Position numbers and translations under genes: made by a program | From: Dinghuibacter silviterrae | GTDB taxonomy: Bacteria; Bacteroidota; Bacteroidia; Chitinophagales; Chitinophagaceae | DNA length: 64,000 nucleotides | Direction of reading: 5' to 3' | Assembly (NCBI RefSeq): GCF_004366355.1 | Contig: NZ_SODV01000002.1 | Coordinates: 908,768-972,767, forward strand | The notes under the pieces: generated by a model | The model's input: the letters and a program-made list of their open reading frames with translations, nothing else | Databases searched by the model: none | What the model was told of the DNA's origin: nothing | In this document: positions 1 through 8,965 of the stretch, one piece after another | Numbering within the stretch: the first letter of the stretch is position 1 | Layout: each line of letters begins with the position of its first letter

Positions 1-861
1 GTAGTCGTAGAGAATCCGGGAGAAAGACTTGGTGTAGGTATTGTAGTGTTGTGTCTCCGCAATCTGTAAACCCTGCTGATAGTACGCCAGACCTGTATCG
101 GGTTCGTCCTTTATAAAGTAGTCGCCCAAAGCCTGGAGGATGTCCAGGACGACATAGTTGGCGTCGTGGGCCAGCGCCGTGGTGGCCGCTTCCTTGAGCA
201 GGGCCACGCCTATGGATCGTTTGCCGATCCGGAGGTCGTTCATCCCTTCTGTCTGGGTGACCATCACCATGGCGTCCTGGTCATGGTCCCTCGTGGCAAT
301 ATACCGGGCCTTGTCCAGGTAGATCTGGAAGGAATCCTGAGGGATATGGTCCAGGTAGAGGGACAGGTAGTTGACGAGCAGCAGGGCCATGACCGAGTCG
401 TTGCGCAGGTGCCGTCCCCAGTCGATGGCGTTCCTGAAATACAATTGCCCCTTGTCGTCTTCCCCCCGCTCCTGGAGGACGAGGGCGATGTTCATCGTCA
501 CTTCCACCGCCTGGGCTGAATCCTTGATCTTTTTATAGATGTCCAGGGCGTCGCTGTAATAACGGAAGGCCAGGGAGGGATTGTTCGCCAGGTCATAGAC
601 GATCCCGATGTTGTTGAGGGCGTCGGCCCTGCCCTTGTCGTATTGCCGCCGTACGGCGATGGCAAAGGCTTTCCGGGCGTATTCCTGGCAGGAATCGATG
701 TTGTGCTGATAGGAAAGGAGGGCGATCCTGTTGAGGGCGTCTACGTATTGGTTGCTGTCTTTAATGGTGGGGAGCGCCTGCTGTAAAGCGTTTAACTCCT
801 GGGACCGGGACATCGCCGGAATCAGAAGTAGGATAAGGATTATACGCAGGCCGTATTTCAT
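1..861 (-). CDS. TPR-repeat secreted/sensor protein, 5' part only
   Basis: The gene reads leftward from an ATG at 861 and is cut by the window edge after 287 codons with no stop. Residues 1-20 form a signal peptide or signal anchor (MKYGLRIILILLLIPAMSRS). The rest is a run of helical repeats with the TPR spacing of small and aromatic residues (for example ADALNNIGIVYDL and LALGDYF-type repeats). In Bacteroidota such N-terminal TPR arrays commonly precede a transmembrane segment and a histidine kinase or LuxR-type output domain, but that part lies outside the window, so the output is unknown. It is divergent from susC. A weak -7-like box (TATCTTAG, 890-897 on the minus strand) lies 28 nt before the start. 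Confidence 0.75.
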   Translation of the reverse strand, partial: MKYGLRIILILLLIPAMSRSQELNALQQALPTIKDSNQYVDALNRIALLSYQHNIDSCQEYARKAFAIAVRRQYDKGRADALNNIGIVYDLANNPSLAFRYYSDALDIYKKIKDSAQAVEVTMNIALVLQERGEDDKGQLYFRNAIDWGRHLRNDSVMALLLVNYLSLYLDHIPQDSFQIYLDKARYIATRDHDQDAMVMVTQTEGMNDLRIGKRSIGVALLKEAATTALAHDANYVVLDILQALGDYFIKDEPDTGLAYYQQGLQIAETQHYNTYTKSFSRILYDY

Positions 862-990
862 ACAGGCGGTTAGAGACTGATAAGCCAGCCTAAGATACAG
901 CATTTCCGGGAATTCCCAGCGTTTATGCAGGTAATTGCGGATTCCCGGGCGCCTATAACGTTATAGCACCCTTTTCCTCCAGTAACGTTC

Positions 991-1008
991 TCGGGAACGA
1001 TTGCGTAA
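991..1008 (+). promoter_or_regulatory. candidate LacI-family operator upstream of susC
   Basis: The sequence TCGGGAACGATTGCGTAA differs by one base from the site at 8883-8900 and shares its right half-site (TTGCGT) with the site at 24039-24056. The arrangement half-CG-half with GTTTGCGT on the right is the classical LacI/PurR-type operator shape (family consensus ACGCAAAC/GTTTGCGT). It ends 70 bases before the susC ATG and overlaps the place of a -33 element for the -7-like box at 1026-1033, which would fit repression. Binding by the LacI protein encoded at 7794-8831 is inferred. Confidence 0.55.
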
Positions 1009-1025
1009 AAAAAGTTCATTATATG

Positions 1026-1033
1026 TAGGGTTG
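1026..1033 (+). promoter_or_regulatory. possible -7 box of the susCD operon
   Basis: TAGGGTTG differs by one base from the Bacteroidota -7 consensus TAnnTTTG. It lies 22 nt after an ATTG that could serve as the -33 element (1000-1003), itself inside the candidate operator. The leader to the susC ATG would be about 40 nt. Confidence 0.35.
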
Positions 1034-1077
1034 TATAGGAAATATCGGAGTAGAATTGACGGTAGAACTACCGCTAT

Positions 1078-4000
1078 ATGAAACGATTGCTGTTGCTATG
1101 CCTGGCGCTTTTGCCATGCTTTTCCCTCCTCCTTGCGCAGACCCCCGGGGTAACCGTCATCCACGGGCGGATAACGGATGATACGGGGAATCCCCTCGAA
1201 GGCGCCTCCGTCGTCCTGGCGGGTTCCAAAAAGGGGGTGCAGACCGACCCCAACGGGGCCTTTACCCTTAGTGTACCCAAAGACGGTCACCGCCACCGGA
1301 TCAGTGTCAGCTATGTGGGATTCACCACCCAGGAGGTGGCGATCGAGGGGGATGCCCCCCTCTCGGTCAGGCTGGCCCATGCGTCGGCCGAAGACGAGAT
1401 TGTGATCGGGTACCAGCGCGTACAGCGCCGGGACCTGACCGGGGCGGTGTCCAGCGTGACCGCCCGGCAACTCAAGGATATTCCGATTAACTCCGCCGCC
1501 GACGCGCTTTCCGGCCGCCTGGCGGGTGTGGAGGTGACCAGCGACCAGGGCGCGCCCGGTTCCGACTTTGTCGTCAAGTCCCGGGGGGGTGGGTCCATCA
1601 CCCAGGACAATTCCCCGCTATACATCGTCGACGGGGTACAGGTGGACAACGCTTTGTCCTTCCTGGCGCCCCAGGATATCGCCTCCATCGACTTTCTGAA
1701 GGACGCTGCCAGCACCGCCATCTACGGCGCCCGGGGTGCCAACGGCGTCATGATCATCACGACGAAGGGCGGGCGCAACACCAACGGCAAGATGTCCATC
1801 TCCTATAACGGCCTGGTGGGTTTCTCCGAGTTGCCCAAGGAACTGGGCGTCATGGATCCCTACAACTATGTGGAGTACCAGTGGGAAAGGGACCACTATC
1901 TGTCCCCCCAGGACTCGGCGGTGATACAGATGTATGCCCAGAACTGGTCCGACGTAGCCTCCTATAAAACCAAGCCGGCCACCGACTGGCAACACCTGGT
2001 CTTCGGGCGGCATGCCTTTTTCGAGACCCACAATGTAAGCCTGAACGGGGGAAATGCGTCGACCCAGTATAATGTAAGTCTTACGGATAACGAACAAAAA
2101 GGGATCATGCTCAATTCCGTATTTAGCCGAAAGCTGGCAAACTTCCGGCTGGACCAGACGGTGACCGACCGTTTGAAAGTGGGCATATCGTTCCGCTACA
2201 ACAACCAGGTGGTGGATGGAGCGGGGACGACCAACGGCGAAACGACGACCACCTCCAGCGTACAGTCGTTTAGTAACCTGCGGCAGACCGTTCGCTACAC
2301 CCCGTATATTTTTGGCCAGAATCCCCAAACCTATAACGGGGCCTATTTCATCGACGGGACGGACGTCTCTGCCGGGAACAGCCTTTCCCTCATCAACCCC
2401 ATCCTGCTCAGCGCCGCCCAGTACCGGCGCAATACCACCAATGTCCTGGATATGGGCGGCTACCTCAACTATACTTTCACCCCCTGGTTATCGTTCCGGA
2501 GCACCTTTGGGTACGACAACAACAACCTGAGGGCGGACGCCTTTGACGACACCCTCACCATCAATTCCAAGCTCAACGGGGCCAGCCTGCCGATTGCCAG
2601 CATCACCACGACCGTGGTGTCCACGCTCAACAATTCCAACGTCCTGACCTATACGAATGCCCAGGGTACTTCCCGGTTTGCACGCCACAACACCATCAGC
2701 GTCCTGGCGGGTCAGGAGATCTACCAGACCGAGACCAAGGGGTACAGCATCACCACCAAATACTTCCCGGTGGGTATCAGTGCGGCCACGGCACTGGCCA
2801 ATATGAACCTGGTGGCCCCGCCCGTAGGATCGGTACAACCCCTTCCCACGTCTTCGGATGTGTTGAGCCGGATTGCTTCGTTTTTTGGAAAAGTGACCTA
2901 TGATTATGAAAAGACCTTTTTTGCCACCGCCACCCTCCGGGCGGATGGCAGTTCGAAGTTCAGCTCCCAGCGGATGTGGGGCTATTTCCCCTCGACGTCC
3001 GTGGCCTGGCGGATTTCCAATGAGCCCTTTTTCCAGAAACTCAAATTTGTCAATGACGCGAAAATCCGCGCCACCTACGGAACGGCGGGGAACAACCGTA
3101 TACCCGACTTCCTGTACCTGACCCAGTTCGTGACGGCCACGGGCACCGCGCCCAATACGACGCCGGTGGGGTATGGGCTGAACGGCCAGCTCAATACAGG
3201 GTTTGCGCCATCCTCGCTGGGGAATAACCTGTTGCAATGGGAAGTCACCCACACCAAAAACCTGGGGTTGGACCTCTCCCTTTTCGAGGGACGCCTGACG
3301 TCGACGACAGACGTCTATTGGGACAATACCCAAAAGCTCCTCATCGATAACCCGAGCCTTCCCACCAGCTCGGGGTACAACAACCAGTTCCAGAACATCG
3401 GGTCTACGTCCAACAAGGGCGTTGAAGAACAACTCTCCGGTTTCCCGGTCCAGCGCAAGAATTTCAGCTGGAACGTCAGCTTCAATATTTCCTTTAACAA
3501 GAACATCATCACCAATATCGGCGGTCTGCCGCCCATCCCCGTTGCTTCGGGCGCGCTCGGTACCGCGTCGGACTACATCATCCAGAAGGGACAACCGGTG
3601 GGGTCCATGTACGGATACTTATCCGACGGCTTTTACCAGATCAGCGACTTTAACTATAACGCCACCACACAGACCTATACCCTTAAAAAAGGCGTCGCCA
3701 ATGACGTCGGCATCACCGGCACTGCACCACAACCGGGGGTCATGAAGCTGAAAGGACTCAACGGGGATTCGGCCATCAGCGCGGCCGACCGGACGATCAT
3801 CGGGAACGCCCAACCCAAGTTCTTTGGCGGGATCAACCAGCAATTCATCTGGAAGAACTTTGACGCCAGCGTTTTTGTCAACTTCTCCTACGGGAACAAG
3901 ATTTTCGACGCCAACCGCATCGAGTTTTCGAGTGGGTACACCCCTGGCGCCAACCTCCTGTCGGTCTTCGACAACCGCTGGCGCAACGTAGACGACAACG

Positions 4001-4365
4001 GCAACCTCGTCAAGGACCCCGTCGCCCTGGCCGCCCTCAACAAAAACGCCACGATATGGCAGCCTTCGGTATCCGGCAGTTCCACCGTGTTTAATCCCAT
4101 ATCCTGGGCCGTGGAGGACGGCTCCTTTATCCGGCTCAACAACGTCTCGATCGGCTATACGGTACAATCCAACCTCCTGCGCCGCGCCAAGGTCACGCGT
4201 TTGAGGATATACGTTACCGGCAACAACCTGTATGTATGGACGCACTACAGCGGGTATGACCCGGAAGTCAACACCCGGAGGGCTACGCCGACAACGCCGG
4301 GCGTGGACTATTCCGCTTATCCCCGCAGCCGGAATTATGTATTTGGCGTAAACCTGACTCTTTAA
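1078..4365 (+). CDS. SusC/RagA-type TonB-dependent outer-membrane transporter
   Basis: This 1095-residue protein is the outer-membrane import channel of a SusCD pair, driven by TonB. It has a signal peptide (residues 1-20, ending SLLLA/Q), a carboxypeptidase-regulatory-like domain (about 22-100, with the VIHGRITDDTGNPLEGASV start and the SYVGFTTQEV end typical of SusC proteins), a short TonB-box-like stretch (EDEIVIGYQ, about 105-113), a plug domain (about 115-235, with YIVDGVQV, IDFLKDAASTAIYGARGANG and MIITTKGG), and a long beta-barrel ending in an aromatic-rich strand (NYVFGVNLTL). Length and order match RagA/SusC. SusD follows after 9 nt. The surrounding CE8 and GH28 genes suggest pectic oligosaccharides as cargo; the glycan is inferred from context. 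Confidence 0.95.
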   Translation: MKRLLLLCLALLPCFSLLLAQTPGVTVIHGRITDDTGNPLEGASVVLAGSKKGVQTDPNGAFTLSVPKDGHRHRISVSYVGFTTQEVAIEGDAPLSVRLAHASAEDEIVIGYQRVQRRDLTGAVSSVTARQLKDIPINSAADALSGRLAGVEVTSDQGAPGSDFVVKSRGGGSITQDNSPLYIVDGVQVDNALSFLAPQDIASIDFLKDAASTAIYGARGANGVMIITTKGGRNTNGKMSISYNGLVGFSELPKELGVMDPYNYVEYQWERDHYLSPQDSAVIQMYAQNWSDVASYKTKPATDWQHLVFGRHAFFETHNVSLNGGNASTQYNVSLTDNEQKGIMLNSVFSRKLANFRLDQTVTDRLKVGISFRYNNQVVDGAGTTNGETTTTSSVQSFSNLRQTVRYTPYIFGQNPQTYNGAYFIDGTDVSAGNSLSLINPILLSAAQYRRNTTNVLDMGGYLNYTFTPWLSFRSTFGYDNNNLRADAFDDTLTINSKLNGASLPIASITTTVVSTLNNSNVLTYTNAQGTSRFARHNTISVLAGQEIYQTETKGYSITTKYFPVGISAATALANMNLVAPPVGSVQPLPTSSDVLSRIASFFGKVTYDYEKTFFATATLRADGSSKFSSQRMWGYFPSTSVAWRISNEPFFQKLKFVNDAKIRATYGTAGNNRIPDFLYLTQFVTATGTAPNTTPVGYGLNGQLNTGFAPSSLGNNLLQWEVTHTKNLGLDLSLFEGRLTSTTDVYWDNTQKLLIDNPSLPTSSGYNNQFQNIGSTSNKGVEEQLSGFPVQRKNFSWNVSFNISFNKNIITNIGGLPPIPVASGALGTASDYIIQKGQPVGSMYGYLSDGFYQISDFNYNATTQTYTLKKGVANDVGITGTAPQPGVMKLKGLNGDSAISAADRTIIGNAQPKFFGGINQQFIWKNFDASVFVNFSYGNKIFDANRIEFSSGYTPGANLLSVFDNRWRNVDDNGNLVKDPVALAALNKNATIWQPSVSGSSTVFNPISWAVEDGSFIRLNNVSIGYTVQSNLLRRAKVTRLRIYVTGNNLYVWTHYSGYDPEVNTRRATPTTPGVDYSAYPRSRNYVFGVNLTL

Positions 4366-4374
4366 TCTGATTAT

Positions 4375-6168
4375 ATGAAACTTCGTTATATACTTTTCGC
4401 CGTCCTGGCGCTCCTTTGCCTCGGTGCGTGTAAGAAATTCCTGGGTCTGAGCCCTATCTCCGGGCAGGTACCCAGCCTGGTCTTCAGCAATGTGACGACC
4501 ACCCAGCAGGCCATCCTGGGCGTGTACCAGGAGCTGACCGGGGACCAGGGCTACGGGAAGGTGGTGGGCATGTACTTTTGGACGGACAACGACGAGACCA
4601 TGGGCCCCACCGGGGACGACCAGGACAGGAAGGGCATGGCCCACTACCACCTGACGGCTCAGAACGCTCAACTGGAATCGCCCTTTGAGCAAATGTATTC
4701 CGGTATAGAAAGGGCCAACCAATGTATCTATTATATCCCCAAGATGGCCCTGTATACCCAGGGGACGGCCACCCAGCAAGCCCAGCTCCATCGGATGTAC
4801 GGAGAGGCGCTGACCCTGAGGGCGCAGTTTTTTTTCGAGCTGATCCGCAACTGGGGGGATATACCCGCCAGCTATGTACCTTCCTTCCTCGCCACCACCC
4901 TTTATCTCCACAAGACCGACCGGGACAGCATTTACGACCAGCTCCTGGCGGACCTCCAGCAGGCGGAGTCCCTGGTACCCTGGAGGGGAGACCCCATCAT
5001 CACCAGCGTGGACGAACGCCTTACCAAGGGCGCGGTCAAGGGGCTCCGGGCGCGCATCGCCTTGTACCGGGCGGGGTACTCGCTCCGGAGCAACGGCCAG
5101 ATGGTCCAGGGCAGCAACGCCAATGTCTATTACAACATCTGCGACACCGAATGCCTGGCGATCATGAACTCCGGGCACCACGCCCTGAATCCCAGCTTCC
5201 GGTCCATTTTCCACGACTATATCTGCGCCCATACGATCGACAATACTTATGGGGAAATCATGTTCGAGGTCGGGATGACGGGGGGGACTTCCAGCACCGA
5301 CAGCAAGCTGGGCTACTATAACGGTCCCCGGTTTGCCAGTCTTGGCAATTCCAGCTTTGCCATCCTTCCTTCTTACTTCTACCTGTTCGATTCGACGGAT
5401 TTGCGCAGGGACGTGACCATCGCCCCTTATGACGCCAACGCCGACTTTACAAAAGTTGGTCAGAAGTCTTCGGCCATCCGGGACGGTAAGTTCCGGCGGG
5501 ACTGGATCAGCCCTTCCCCGGGCACCTCGTCCGCCCAGTACTTCGGGCTCGACTATCCGATCCTCCGGTATTCCGATATCCTCCTGATGTATGCCGAGGT
5601 GGAAAACGAGATCAACAACGGCCCTACCGCCACCGGCACCGCGGCCTATCAGCAGGTCCGGACAAGGGCTTACGGCGGAAACACCACCCTGGCCGGTACG
5701 CCGCCGACCGATTATGCCGGGTTTAAGAATGCCCTGGTGAACGAACGCTCCCGCGAATTCGGAGCCGAAGGCGTCCGCCGTTTCGACCTTATCCGCTGGA
5801 ACCTCCTGTGGACAAAACTCCAGCTGGCACGCAACACCCTCGTGGCGATGGGCTACGGGGAGGCCCCTTACAACAACTATCCGACGTCCATGTACTATTA
5901 CAAAGGGTCTACGGCAGACAACGTCGCCTTATGGGCAAACTCGTTCTTTGTCAAACAACCTTCCACCGCACCCGCGAACACCACGAAGGTCAACTGGCTG
6001 GGCGGGGGCGCCACGGGGAGCATCATCAATACGTTCCTGACGACCAGCGGCGGGTTTATCGGGTTTGCCGGGTATTATGATTCCGTATCTTTCCATACGA
6101 ACCTGTTTCCGATCCCGCAACACTCGCTGGATGCCAACTATAACCTGACACAAAATCCCGGATATTGA
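4375..6168 (+). CDS. SusD/RagB-family glycan-binding lipoprotein
   Basis: A 597-residue surface lipoprotein that caps the SusC channel and binds glycan. The N-terminus has a lipobox (LCLGAC, acylated Cys at residue 19) followed by KKFL, the usual start of RagB proteins. The body contains TPR-like helices typical of the fold (EALTLRAQFFFELIRNWGDIP) and the RragB motif LRYSDILLMYAEVENE. The C-terminus NYNLTQNPGY is the hallmark ending of SusD proteins. It sits 9 nt behind susC and its stop overlaps the TTG start of the pectinesterase gene by 4 nt, so susC-susD-CE8 are probably one transcript. Confidence 0.95.
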   Translation: MKLRYILFAVLALLCLGACKKFLGLSPISGQVPSLVFSNVTTTQQAILGVYQELTGDQGYGKVVGMYFWTDNDETMGPTGDDQDRKGMAHYHLTAQNAQLESPFEQMYSGIERANQCIYYIPKMALYTQGTATQQAQLHRMYGEALTLRAQFFFELIRNWGDIPASYVPSFLATTLYLHKTDRDSIYDQLLADLQQAESLVPWRGDPIITSVDERLTKGAVKGLRARIALYRAGYSLRSNGQMVQGSNANVYYNICDTECLAIMNSGHHALNPSFRSIFHDYICAHTIDNTYGEIMFEVGMTGGTSSTDSKLGYYNGPRFASLGNSSFAILPSYFYLFDSTDLRRDVTIAPYDANADFTKVGQKSSAIRDGKFRRDWISPSPGTSSAQYFGLDYPILRYSDILLMYAEVENEINNGPTATGTAAYQQVRTRAYGGNTTLAGTPPTDYAGFKNALVNERSREFGAEGVRRFDLIRWNLLWTKLQLARNTLVAMGYGEAPYNNYPTSMYYYKGSTADNVALWANSFFVKQPSTAPANTTKVNWLGGGATGSIINTFLTTSGGFIGFAGYYDSVSFHTNLFPIPQHSLDANYNLTQNPGY

Positions 6169-7097
6169 GCCCATTACCTATTTGCGTTTTGCTGTCTCTC
6201 GCCATCGGTCACCGTGTAACCGTCGCCCCCGACGGTTCCGGTGACTTTCGCTCCATACAAGCCGCCGTAAACGCCATCCCCTATGGGAGCGACACGACCT
6301 ATACGATCTTTATCAAAAAGGGTATCTACCACGAACGCGTGCTGATCGCCCCCGGCCGGGACCACATCAGCCTGGTGGGTGAGTCCGAGGACAGCACCGT
6401 CATTACTTATGGCCTCCATACCGGGAGCGTCCTGGCGCCGGGGGATACTGTCAATACCTGGGTCTCCGCCACCTGTTGGGTGGAGGGGTATGCCTTTCAT
6501 GCGGAACACCTCTCGATCGCCAACGACGCCCCTTTGAATGCCGGCCAGGCCGTGGCCCTGGAGGTCAGCGGGTCGCGCGCGTCCTTTGACCACTGCCGGT
6601 TGCTGGGGAACCAGGATGTGTTGTTTTGCCAGGGACCGGGTACGCTGCAATACTATAAGGACTGTTATATCGAAGGCACCACGGACTTTGTTTTTGGCGC
6701 CGCCACCGCAGTCCTCGACCACTGTGAGATCCATAGCTTGAGGGATTCCTATATCGCCGCGCCCTCTACCCCGGCGGACAGCCGCTACGGGATCGTCTTC
6801 CTGGACTGCCGGCTGACGGCAGACCCGGGCGTGACCAAGGTTTTCCTGGGGAGACCCTGGAGGGCGCACGCTGCTGCCGCGTATATCCGTTGCACGATGG
6901 GCGCGCATATCCTGCCCGAAGGATGGAACAACTGGAAAAACCCCGCCCGGGAGAAAACGGCGCGGTTTTCGGAGTTCCGCTCCACCGGACCGGGCGCGGC
7001 TCCCGGTAAGAGAGTGGGGTGGAGCCGCCAGCTCGACCCGATGGAAGCCGCCGCCTATACGCCAGACAAAATTTTGGGCGGGAAAACGCTATTTTAG
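6165..7097 (+). CDS. pectin methylesterase (CE8)
   Basis: A 310-residue carbohydrate esterase family 8 protein that removes methyl esters from homogalacturonan. The parallel beta-helix pattern starts with VAPDGSGDFRSIQAAVNAIP. The active-site set is complete: Gln150-Asp151 in GNQDVLF, Asp174 in TTDFVFGAA, and Arg230 with Trp232 in LGRPWR. Length is normal for the family. I take the TTG at 6165 as start because it overlaps the susD stop (TTGA) and no ATG lies near the N-terminus; the resulting leader (about 15 residues, PLPICVLLSLAIGH) is a short export signal. Likely co-transcribed with susCD. Confidence 0.92.
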   Translation: MSPLPICVLLSLAIGHRVTVAPDGSGDFRSIQAAVNAIPYGSDTTYTIFIKKGIYHERVLIAPGRDHISLVGESEDSTVITYGLHTGSVLAPGDTVNTWVSATCWVEGYAFHAEHLSIANDAPLNAGQAVALEVSGSRASFDHCRLLGNQDVLFCQGPGTLQYYKDCYIEGTTDFVFGAATAVLDHCEIHSLRDSYIAAPSTPADSRYGIVFLDCRLTADPGVTKVFLGRPWRAHAAAAYIRCTMGAHILPEGWNNWKNPAREKTARFSEFRSTGPGAAPGKRVGWSRQLDPMEAAAYTPDKILGGKTLF

Positions 7098-7100
7098 GGT

Positions 7101-7817
7101 ATGAGAAAATCTATCCTGGGCCTTACATGTCTTTTATGGGCCTCCGTTTCATGGGCGCAACTTTCCCGCTCCCAACAGGTGCTCGTTGTCGTGACGGACG
7201 GTTGGAACAGCGTAGACGGCACGATGTATGGTTTTGAAAAGCACAAAGGCCATTGGAAGGAATGTTTTCATCATCCCGTCGTAGTCGGCAGCGCCGGTAT
7301 GGGACTCGGGGAAGCGTTGCCTATCGAAGGGGCACCCGTCAAACAGGAAGGAGACAACCGTTCCCCCGCCGGTATCTTCAGCATAGGTACTGCTTTCGGC
7401 TACGCCCGCCGCGCGTCCTGGATCAAAAACCCCTATGTGTGTGCGGCCGACACCCTCGTGTGCGTGGACGACATTCATTCCAGGTACTACAACTCCCTAT
7501 TGCTAAAGGATTCCGCCTCGACCGACTACCACAGCTTTGAATACATGCACCGGCAGGATACCCTTTACCGTTGGGGACTTTTTGTCAACTACAATGCAGA
7601 CAAACCCGTTCCGGGAAAAGGATCCTGTATTTTCCTCCACATCTGGCGGAGCGCCGGGAAGGGTACGGCGGGCTGCACGGCCATGCAGGAAAGCGACCTC
7701 CTGTACCTGTTGCACTGGATACGCGCCCGCAAGCATCCGCTATTGGTGCAAATGCCCAAGGAAGAATACGAACGTATGCGGGAGCAAAACGACTTACCTT
7801 TTCCCCTTCAGGGATGA
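7101..7817 (+). CDS. L,D-transpeptidase (YkuD)-like secreted protein
   Basis: A 238-residue exported protein (signal peptide residues 1-19, ending SVSWA/Q). The C-terminal part carries the YkuD-type catalytic pattern, a histidine (His180 in FLHIWR) followed by GTAGCTAM with the nucleophile Cys192. The middle has NRSPAGIFSIGTAFGYA, the segment that precedes the active site in many YkuD-like proteins (D-R-T-P-G-x-F type). Family members form 3-3 peptidoglycan crosslinks or attach proteins to peptidoglycan, but many Bacteroidota homologues of this subtype are uncharacterised. It starts 3 nt after the CE8 stop, so it is in the pectin operon; why a cell-wall enzyme sits there is not evident. Its last 24 nt overlap the convergent lacI gene. 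Confidence 0.75.
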   Translation: MRKSILGLTCLLWASVSWAQLSRSQQVLVVVTDGWNSVDGTMYGFEKHKGHWKECFHHPVVVGSAGMGLGEALPIEGAPVKQEGDNRSPAGIFSIGTAFGYARRASWIKNPYVCAADTLVCVDDIHSRYYNSLLLKDSASTDYHSFEYMHRQDTLYRWGLFVNYNADKPVPGKGSCIFLHIWRSAGKGTAGCTAMQESDLLYLLHWIRARKHPLLVQMPKEEYERMREQNDLPFPLQG

Positions 7818-8831
7818 TTCCCGGACGAGGAGCTCCGCGGGCAGCACGCGTTTTTCAAAGGCCGTTTCAGGCTTTTTGCTTTCGATGACCCGGATCAGGA
7901 GCTCGGCCGCCAGACGGCCCATTTCATAAGCGGGTTGACGCACGACCGACAGGGGCGGCGCCAGGAGATCGGTCAGATCCAGGTTGGAAAAACCAATGAC
8001 GCCCATGTCCTCGGGGACCCGGATCTTTTCCTTTCGGAAGTACCGCATGCAATTGGTGGTCAGCTTGTCGGAGGAGGCAAAAACAGCGTCCGGGCGCAGG
8101 GGTTGCTGTAGCAGCCCCTGGACCGCCGTTTCCACCTCTTCCAGCCGCATGCCGCCGTGGGTGCAATATTGTACAATAGAGGGGTCAAAGGAAAGCCCAT
8201 GGTCTTCGAGGGCCTTACGATACCCCGCCTGTCTTTCCCGGGTGATGGACAACACCTCGGCGTTGGCGACAAAGGCGATCCTCCGGAACCCGCTCCGGAT
8301 CAGGTGGCTGGTCGCGTCATAGGCGCCCTGGACGTTATCCACGGAGACCTTGTGACAAGCGATGTCTTCCACCACGCGGTCGAAACAAACGATGGGGAGC
8401 CCTCTTTGGTAGAGGTCGGATAAATGGGTAAAGTCGTTGGTTTCGGAAGAGACCGATATAAGACAGCCGTCCACCGACCGGGAGCTCAGGAATTGCATGT
8501 TCATCACCTCCCTTTCGTAACTCTCCAGGCTTTGGGTGATGATTACATGATATCCCTTTGTATAAGCGATGGACTCGATGCCGTTGATGGCCTGGGAAAA
8601 GAAGCTGTTGGCGATTTCAGACACCACCACGCCGATGGACCGGCTGCGCTTTTCCTTCAGGCTCAGCGCGATCGGGTTAGGCCGGTAGTTGATCTGGCGG
8701 GCGTATTCCAGGACGGCTTGTTTGGTCTCGGGACTGATCTCGTAACTGTCCCGGAGGGCCCTGCTGACCGTAGAGGTCGATAGTCCCAACGCCTTCGCAA
8801 TATCCTTGATGGTGACCGCTTCGAATTTCAT
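7794..8831 (-). CDS. LacI-family transcriptional regulator (pectin locus)
   Basis: A 345-residue repressor-type regulator. The N-terminal helix-turn-helix is clear (TIKDIAKALGLSTSTVSRAL, residues 7-26), followed by the hinge helix region (YRPNPIALSL) and a periplasmic-binding-protein-like effector domain (SIGVVVSEIANSFFSQAINGI onward, ending about residue 335). It is transcribed divergently from the GH28-CE8 gene, with a candidate operator (8883-8900) in between. Because the same site also precedes susC and kduD, this protein is the best candidate regulator of the whole pectin/uronate set, with a uronate-type inducer; ligand and mode are inferred. It is a close paralogue of the LacI protein at 28665-29699 (both share the octapeptide ALRDSYEI after the HTH). 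Confidence 0.92.
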   Translation of the reverse strand: MKFEAVTIKDIAKALGLSTSTVSRALRDSYEISPETKQAVLEYARQINYRPNPIALSLKEKRSRSIGVVVSEIANSFFSQAINGIESIAYTKGYHVIITQSLESYEREVMNMQFLSSRSVDGCLISVSSETNDFTHLSDLYQRGLPIVCFDRVVEDIACHKVSVDNVQGAYDATSHLIRSGFRRIAFVANAEVLSITRERQAGYRKALEDHGLSFDPSIVQYCTHGGMRLEEVETAVQGLLQQPLRPDAVFASSDKLTTNCMRYFRKEKIRVPEDMGVIGFSNLDLTDLLAPPLSVVRQPAYEMGRLAAELLIRVIESKKPETAFEKRVLPAELLVRESSLKGKR

Positions 8832-8882
8832 GTGGCTGGGCGTAATCGTGCTGTAAGTTTACGAAAAAACAGGCGAACTCCC

Positions 8883-8900
8883 TCGGGAACGTTTGCGTAA
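8883..8900 (+). promoter_or_regulatory. candidate LacI-family operator between lacI and the GH28-CE8 gene
   Basis: TCGGGAACGTTTGCGTAA, nearly identical to the site before susC. The central AACGTT and the right half GTTTGCGT match the LacI/PurR-type operator; the left half (GGGAAC) is degenerate. It lies 52 nt from the lacI start and 65 nt from the GH28-CE8 start, a position suited to control of both divergent genes. Confidence 0.55.
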
Positions 8901-8965
8901 ATAAAAGTCCTGAAACCCTTTATCCTTATGGAATATCTGCGTAGCATCGTTAGCAGATTACGGCT

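Noticed and set aside
3619-5232. 537-codon open frame on the minus strand
   Set aside because: It lies opposite the real susC and susD genes. Long antisense frames are common in GC-rich coding DNA; its translation has no domain and is rich in Val/Gly/Asp typical of shadows.
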